64,000 nucleotides of DNA from NCBI GenBank assembly GCA_034401795.1, contig CM067370.1, positions 57,457,295-57,521,294 of the forward strand, read 5' to 3'. This document shows positions 58,330 through 64,000 of the stretch, in pieces. The notes under the pieces were generated by a model, which ran no database searches, had not been told where the DNA came from, and saw only the letters and a program-made list of their open reading frames with translations. The DNA is from Chaetoderma sp. LZ-2023a (lineage: Eukaryota; Mollusca; Caudofoveata; Chaetodermatida; Chaetodermatidae). Position 1 is the stretch's first letter, and each line of letters starts with the position of its first letter. The position numbers and the translations under genes are program-made.

Positions 58330-58855
58330 TGGAAATTTCTTCCTCAGACCCACACTAGTCATCCTATGAAGTTTCAAAGCGATATCACCCAGAAACCAAT
58401 TTTCAAGATGTAAGCCTGTGGATGGCGACCATCTTGGATTTCAGGTCATTGTCAATTTCGACAGGTTTCTTCCCCAGAGCTAGTCCAATCATTCTATGAA
58501 GTTTCAAAACGATCCGATAAACGGTAATGGAGCTGTCATCCAGAACCAACTTTCCAGAAGAACGCCGGTGGCTGACTGCCATCTTAAATTTCGGGTCATT
58601 GTCGATTTTGATAGGTTGCTTCCCCAGCCCTAGTCCAACCACGCTATGAAGTTTCAAAGCGATCCGATAAACGTCTAAGGAGTTATCCGAAAACCCATTT
58701 TCAAGATGGCCGCAAGTGGCTGACGGCCATCTTGGATTTCGGATCATCGTCAATTTCAATATGGTTTCTTCCCCAGACCTAGTCCAACCACCCTGTGAAG
58801 TTTCAAAGCGATCTGATAAACGGTAACGGAGTTATCATCCGGAACCCACTCTGCC
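58330..58855. repeat. ~149-bp tandem repeat, about 3.5 units
   Basis: GCCATCTTGGATTTC, CCCCAGACCTAGTCCAACCA and GAAGTTTCAAAGCGATC blocks recur at spacings of 150 and 148 bp. Resembles, in layout, the units of the hairpin-ended elements but is a separate family. Confidence 0.8.
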
Positions 58856-58969
58856 TCCTGCCCGCCTGGACCACAACATCACATACATGGGATATAAAAA
58901 TTCCATTGAGTAAACTAGAATGGTCTATAATCGATAATCACGATTATTAGATTTTGGACCGAATGCAAC

Positions 58970-59120
58970 AGTTGCCAGGCGGATCGACCAATCAGATTCT
59001 CTTGAACAAATTTAGCTTTGCTCCTGCCCAAAATGATATTTCTTGAGTTTCATTTCAAATAGGTCAAGTGGACTCGAGAAGATATTTAAAACATTTTCTA
59101 AACATAGGACAAAATCAAAC
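58970..59120. repeat. fragment of the hairpin-ended tandem-repeat element
   Basis: GACCAATCAGATTCTCTTGA and CCTGCCCAAAATGATATTTC match the inner unit at 47.2 kb and at 35.0 kb. Confidence 0.55.
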
Positions 59121-59454
59121 GTTGTAAAAGCCCTGTCCTGGACACACAACCAGTACTGGCCAATGCACCCATTAATTGACCAATCAGATTGAGGAATTAA
59201 AGCGATGTAATATTTCATCACGCCTGAACAATATTGATCTGCCATCTTTCAAATATGCAATCAATACACTGATTAGAAATCTTTATGTATTCACCATAAC
59301 AAAAAGTAAGGCTATAGAGTGTCATGCATTTGTGACAAGCACATAATTTGAGTCACTGATACATAAAAACCTTTATGACATCATAATTAAGATCCGGAGG
59401 CTACCTCAGCAAAAGAATGACTTGTGATGTCACCCTGGGATCAATGCCATTAAT

Positions 59455-59575
59455 GGACCTTTCCAGTTTTAGCTATGCCCCGCCTACCTCTAGCTAAGCT
59501 CCACCCACACCTCGCTCGTGTTGGGATCGATCGATCTCTGAACACCCTGACTATTAATTTCCAAACAAGAATTCC
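59455..59575. repeat. flank fragment of palindrome family 2
   Basis: GGACCTTTCCAG, CTAGCTAAGCTCCACCC and TTGGGATCGATCGATCTCTG match 31,205-31,300 closely (about 90% by eye), without the palindromic core. Confidence 0.7.
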
Positions 59576-59723
59576 GCGGAATTGAATTTCTCGCCTGTCT
59601 CCTGTTTGTCACAGTGGCATTGACCTTTGACCTTGTGACCTCCATGTTATCATGCTGCTTCCTAACATTATAGGTTACCATATATTCAAGTTTAGTTCCA
59701 TTAGGATTAACCAATCCTGAAAT

Positions 59724-59781
59724 TAAGAAAATTTACCAAATTTCTTTTTCACGAGTGAGATGACATACTTACCTCCCTAAC
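59724..59781. repeat. DIRS end: inverted arm 1
   Basis: TAAGAAAATTTACCAAATTT...ACATACTTACCTCCCTAAC; the exact reverse complement lies at 60,010-60,067. Confidence 0.9.
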
Positions 59782-60009
59782 ACTCTTGATATACTAGTAT
59801 AAAGGCTCTACATTCAATAATATTCATAATTATAAAAAGTTAGGTGCCCCTAATGGGCAGGTGGATGTACATAGTTATGCACATGACACACCCCACCCAC
59901 TGCGCATGCGCATACTGGTACTTCCGTTACTAAATATTGGCTGACATAGAAGCAACTATTCAAATAACCAAAGGACCAGGCCTCCGTGGGGTGGAGAAGC
60001 GGGGATCCT

Positions 60010-60067
60010 GTTAGGGAGGTAAGTATGTCATCTCACTCGTGAAAAAGAAATTTGGTAAATTTTCTTA
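60010..60067. repeat. DIRS end: inverted arm 2
   Basis: Perfect 58-bp inverse of arm 1. A shorter direct copy of arm 1 (ACATACTTACCTCCCTAACA then CTCTTGATA) follows at about 60,085-60,113. Confidence 0.9.
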
Positions 60068-60259
60068 TTTCACATCATGAGAACATACTTACCTCCCTAA
60101 CACTCTTGATAAAAGCCAGAATTTGAAAGTCAATATGGCGGGAGGGAGGCAAGGTCCTGAAAACCATCACACCCTCGAAGAGACTACATGTAGCTCTTTG
60201 AATTTTCAAGAGATTTAAAAACATCTGAAATTGTATCTGAAACACAATCAGGAATAGAA

Positions 60260-60870
60260 TTTTGCATCGGATAATCGACCGATGAAAAGAGAATGATCAA
60301 AAAACAAAATAATAGGTTGACCCGGATATTTTAAAGATTGATTCTTAGCCAAGAAATTCAATCTTGGTAGAAGCTTAAGGCCTTCACCTGTAACTATATA
60401 ACGGTCAGGCTCAGCAGACAAGGCATGAATTTCACTCCTGCGTCTGGTTGATGCTGCCGCAACTAAAAATACAGTTTTAAGTGTCAATAATTTTACAGAT
60501 ATATCACTAAGTGGTTCAAAAGGTTTATCACTCAAAACCTGCAGAACCAGAGAAAGACTCCATGACGGTGTCAGTGGAGGATTTCTTGGTCTGAGATTGC
60601 CCATACCTTTAATAAGAGTATTTAAAACACTTACTTCATCACTACCCCTTTTTGCCTAGCAAGGGATAACAGTCATTAATGCTGATTTGTATCCAGCAAT
60701 AGAATTAGACTTAAGACTATAGGCATCATACAGGTGACAGAGAAAATCAGCTACTACCTGAATAGATGCTTCCATCGGATTGATACATCTCTTTGAGAAC
60801 CATTCTGCAAATCTGTTGATTTTATAATTATATGCTCTGTAGGTTGACCCCCTTCTGGCTCTGGCCATGA
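60260..60870 (-). pseudogene. tyrosine recombinase part of the DIRS element
   Basis: The N-terminal SAM-like region (RAYNYKINRFAEWFSKR, VVADFLCHLYDAYSLKSNSI) is followed by a catalytic-domain segment with LKTVFLVAAASTRRRSEIHA, the first-arginine block of phage-integrase-type recombinases. In DIRS elements this enzyme inserts a circular DNA copy. Broken; treated as a fossil. Confidence 0.85.
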
Positions 60871-60889
60871 AATTGGCTGCTTACTAAGA

Positions 60890-62300
60890 AAAGCCCTCCT
60901 TAATCGCAGATTTTTTGACAACATACATGCAGTCAATTGAAACATTGACGGATTGTTGTGAAGGGTCCTGCCCTGGAAGATAATATTGTCCATCAGAGGC
61001 AGAGGAACAGGATTGCAAACCGGAAGGCCCAGCAGATCCGTAAACCTTGGAATCACGATTGTTGGAGGGTATGCGTATGCATACATTCCCTTCCAACTGA
61101 TAGCTAGTGCATCTATTGCGATAGCGCTTGGATCTGGAATCGGAGAAATGTACGTCGTCATCTTCACATTCTTCTTCATTGTGAACAAATCTATGCTGGG
61201 ATTTCCCCAATGATTGAACACGTGATCCGCCACACATTGATTTAGTTGCCATTCCGTAGGCAGAATGCTCATCCTTCGGCTCAATGAGTCTGCTAACAGA
61301 TTCAGCCTTCCCGGAATATGAACTGCTTTCAAGGTGATCATATGATCCATGCACCAGCAAAGCAGCTTCCATGTCATCATACAGAGACTGGGTGACTTCG
61401 TTCCACACTGGCAGTTTATGCAACTCACTACTGTAGAGTTGTCTGAACGTATCATCACAAATTTTCCCTCCACTTCTTTTAAGAAGTGTTCCAGGTCTAT
61501 AATTACAGCCCACAATTCTAGCATGTTGATATGTTCCTTTGAATGTTCCAGATTCCAAAGCCCTGATATAGTGGCTTCTTCCAGGCAAGCTCCCCATCCC
61601 TCCATCGATGCATCCGTAAACATCGTTACTTGAGGGTGGGGAGGGGTCAGCATGACCCCCACCAGGAGATTTCCTCTCTCCATCCACCAATGAAGGTGAT
61701 GAATGAGAGGGTCCAACACTTGAATGCGCGAGTCCAGTGATCCTGAACTCTGCGTCCACTGAGCCATGAGAAACAATTGAATCGGCCGCCTGCGTAAGGC
61801 CGCCTGAGGAATGACTGGTTCCATTGAAACCATCAGACCTAACATTCTCAGATAGACTCGTGCTAGAATATAACGACTGTTGCAAACCAACTGAATGCAC
61901 GAGATTTTCCACTCTCTCCTGGGATGGATAAACATATCCTATCTCCTGATCGAAGAACATACCCAGCTAAACAAACTTCTGGGATGGAGTTAGCTCTGAT
62001 TTCTGAAAGTTGATTATCCAGCCTAAATCTGTGAGTTTTAAAAACTATCTCCAGATTTGCTGTCAAACTTTTTGGGTTGTGTGCTTTCAGCAACCAGTCA
62101 TCTATGTAAGTGTGAACAGCTATATTTCTCCTGCGGAGGTATGCCGTGATAGCAAGTACCACTCGAGTGAAGACCCTTGGAGCCATCGAGATGCCGAAAG
62201 GAAGAACCTCGAATTCCCATTGGCGTCCCTGAAAAGCAAATCTCAGGAACCGATGAAAACTCCTTGCAATTGGACTGTGGAAATTTAGCATCCTTAAGAT
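60890..62300 (-). pseudogene. reverse transcriptase and RNase H parts of the DIRS element
   Basis: FEVLPFGISMAPRVFTRVV and VHTYIDDWLL are the DIRS-type RT blocks (LPFGLSxAPxxFTK, YxDD). TMFTDASMEGWGACLEE, HINMLELWAVI, VMIRSDNSTVVSCIN and HIPGRLNLLADSLSR are the RNase H blocks. Broken; treated as a fossil. Confidence 0.9.
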
Positions 62301-63900
62301 CTATTGATGCTGTCCACATCCCCTTCTCTAACCCCAACAACACCAATCTTACTGTTTCCATTTTGAAACTCGGTGTATCCATAAACTTGTTTAGAGGTTT
62401 GAGGTTGAGAATTGGTCTCCACCCCCCTGGTGTTCTTTGTCACAAGAAACATGGTTGAATAGAAGCCCGGACAATCTTGTGCCGGTTGAATTGCTTCCTT
62501 TAGAATTAGAGATTCTATCTCCTCTTCTATGCACAACCGCTTGTCTGGATCTCTTGAAATTTGAGTCCAGACCGGTACCAGAGACAGATGCAATGGCGGA
62601 CCTCTTATCAATTCTGGACTATATCCACGTGAAAGCCATTGCAAGACTAAGCGGTCCTGAATTAACCGCTCCAACTTCTGAATGTGGCAAGTCAAACGAC
62701 CTCTCACTGGTGCACCTAGGGTTGATGGGGTGCCCATAAATTTTAGAAGTGGGAGTGCCTCTGGTACGAATGACAACACCCGAGTGGTACCTGTGGTAAC
62801 CGGAAAAAAGTGCGCAGGCTGCTGTCTGGCTGGCTGCGCTTGAGGCACTGGCTGGCTGCGCTTGAGGCACTGGCTGACGTACAGCAGCACGCTGCTGCTG
62901 GCGCGGCCGACGCGGCCGACGCGGTCTCTGAACCAGGCCGGCCTGCTGGCCTCTGACTATGCCAGTACCGTCACGAGCGTATTGCTGTCGAGCAGCCGCG
63001 GACTGAACATGCACGTGTTCTCTGTGCAGCACCCTCTGGTTGTTCACCAAAGTCACTGTCTCTTGGAGGTGCCGACAACCTTCACCTCCAAAAAGACCAG
63101 GGCCCGCCATCAGCGCCTTGCAACAAGCGCGACTTGAGCTCTTGAGACGGGCACAAATCGTCCAACGCAAAAGTGCGCCTCGTTCTCAATGACTTCGTGA
63201 CTGACCTAGTCAAACAGTCCAACGCCAGGTTGATCCCATCCTGGATGGCTCGTTGGACTGTCACGGGGCTAGGTTGTTGCTGCACCGAGGCTGCTACTAC
63301 CCCAGATAGGAGCTGAGAGACATGCGACAGCACACTAATCGCTGCTCACGAGCTCTCCTCGGTGTCGCGCAAGGCGGCATTAGCCGAGTGCATAGCGCCC
63401 GAGCACAACGCTCCTGTCAGCACGGGAACCCGGCCGCGTATCTTCTCCCAGAGCAGCGTGGTCGTCCGCGCTCGGTCTGGGCGCTAGGCCATATCGAGCA
63501 TACCGACTAGCAGTAACCCGACATCGCCTAGCAACCTCGCGGGGGGGGGGGGCTTCGCGAGGCGACCTTTCGGTCTAATTGACTCCTCTGCCGCAGAGAA
63601 CATATCTAAGGTATGTTCAGCATACGGCAGAGACAGTCGTGTTGGCCAACGGCTTTGCCTGTAACCATGCCCGAGGGTTACCAGCAGCCGTTTCATACAC
63701 GGAGAGCTCTGGTCTGAGAGCGAGGAGCCACGTGCATGCTTCAGACCAGTCTTCATCCGTGGCTACCTGTGAATTGCCGACGAGCAGCAGGCCCTCGTCA
63801 TCCTCAATGGCATTCGCAGGTAAGGCCGAGGTGGAGGGTATAGACAAACCCAGCTACCCAGCTGCCCAGAATGCATACGGGCCCACGAGGGCGGCATAAC
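62300..63900 (-). pseudogene. upstream gag-like region of the DIRS element
   Basis: Two overlapping minus-strand reading regions. The part near 62,500-62,620 (PVWTQISRDPDKRLCIEEEI) is the stretch before the RT of DIRS elements. The part near 62,800-63,300 is Gln/Ala/Arg-rich and GC-rich, and further upstream are acidic frames. The start of the region lies outside the window. Confidence 0.6.
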
Positions 63901-64000
63901 ATTCTCCATAGGCTGACCGAGCACCAAGGCCGTGCTTGTGTGAGGGGTAACACCACCCCACAGGCTGAATCATGAAGCCTGCTCCCGAGGGAAGAGTGCC

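Larger units (their letters stand above)
59724..64000 (-). mobile_element. DIRS-type tyrosine-recombinase retroelement, broken, running off the window
   Basis: Read on the minus strand, the order is a gag-like region (from beyond 64,000 to about 62,600), reverse transcriptase plus RNase H, then a tyrosine recombinase. This gene set, without LTRs or a DDE integrase, defines DIRS elements. The downstream end carries 58-bp inverted arms plus a third partial direct copy, matching the unusual split termini of the group. There are several breaks in the coding part; the relic looks only moderately old because long frames remain. Confidence 0.88.

Noticed and set aside
58403-58759. 118-residue minus-strand frame with internal repeats
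   Set aside because: It follows the ~149-bp tandem repeat unit and has no domain.

Overview
This window looks like nuclear DNA of a marine invertebrate animal, most likely a lophotrochozoan such as a mollusc. It has AT-rich, intron-rich, repeat-dense sequence with animal splice sites. Its mobile elements include a Tc1-type transposon, a hAT-like element, a GIY-YIG (Penelope-like) retroelement, a DIRS-type retroelement, a Ty3/gypsy-type element, LINE relics, and tandem-repeat elements that end in a GCTCACTTGGCC hairpin. That hairpin class is, from memory, very common in mollusc genomes. The species assignment is an inference.

Two host genes can be assembled from exons, and they converge. (1) On the + strand at 15,246-30,774, six phase-consistent exons encode a 550-residue type I membrane protein of the TNF-receptor superfamily: signal peptide, one full and one partial cysteine-rich domain, long Ser/Thr-rich stalk, one membrane span, and a 177-residue tail without a recognisable death domain. 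Its second intron is 9.9 kb and is filled with nested repeats. (2) On the - strand at 56,774-50,989, four exons encode the C-terminal part of the peroxisome biogenesis factor PEX16. The upstream exons were not found. An apparently intact Tc1-like transposon sits inside the last PEX16 intron.

Layout. 0-2.5 kb: LINE reverse-transcriptase relic. 2.5-3.8 kb: strong TATA/CCAAT/CRE promoter-like sequence inside a possible solo LTR. 4.4-14.4 kb: old, broken Ty3/gypsy-type LTR element with both LTRs and a tRNA-Lys-type primer site. 15.2-30.8 kb: TNFR-like gene; its introns carry a tandem-repeat (Helitron/pearl-like) element, a ~190-bp satellite split by a 5.3-kb transposon with 150-bp inverted ends and a decayed protein of an uncharacterised family, and an antisense LINE relic. 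31-50.9 kb: intergenic, with many copies of two palindromic MITE families, more hairpin-ended tandem-repeat elements, a hAT-like element with an 8-bp target duplication nested in a Penelope-like relic, and a 40-bp minisatellite of about 41 units. 51-56.8 kb: PEX16 3' half with Tc1. 56.8-59.7 kb: repeats. 59.7-64 kb: DIRS-type element on the - strand running off the window end.

The least explained item is the 5.3-kb transposon at 20,928-26,216. No tRNA, rRNA or CRISPR array was recognised.
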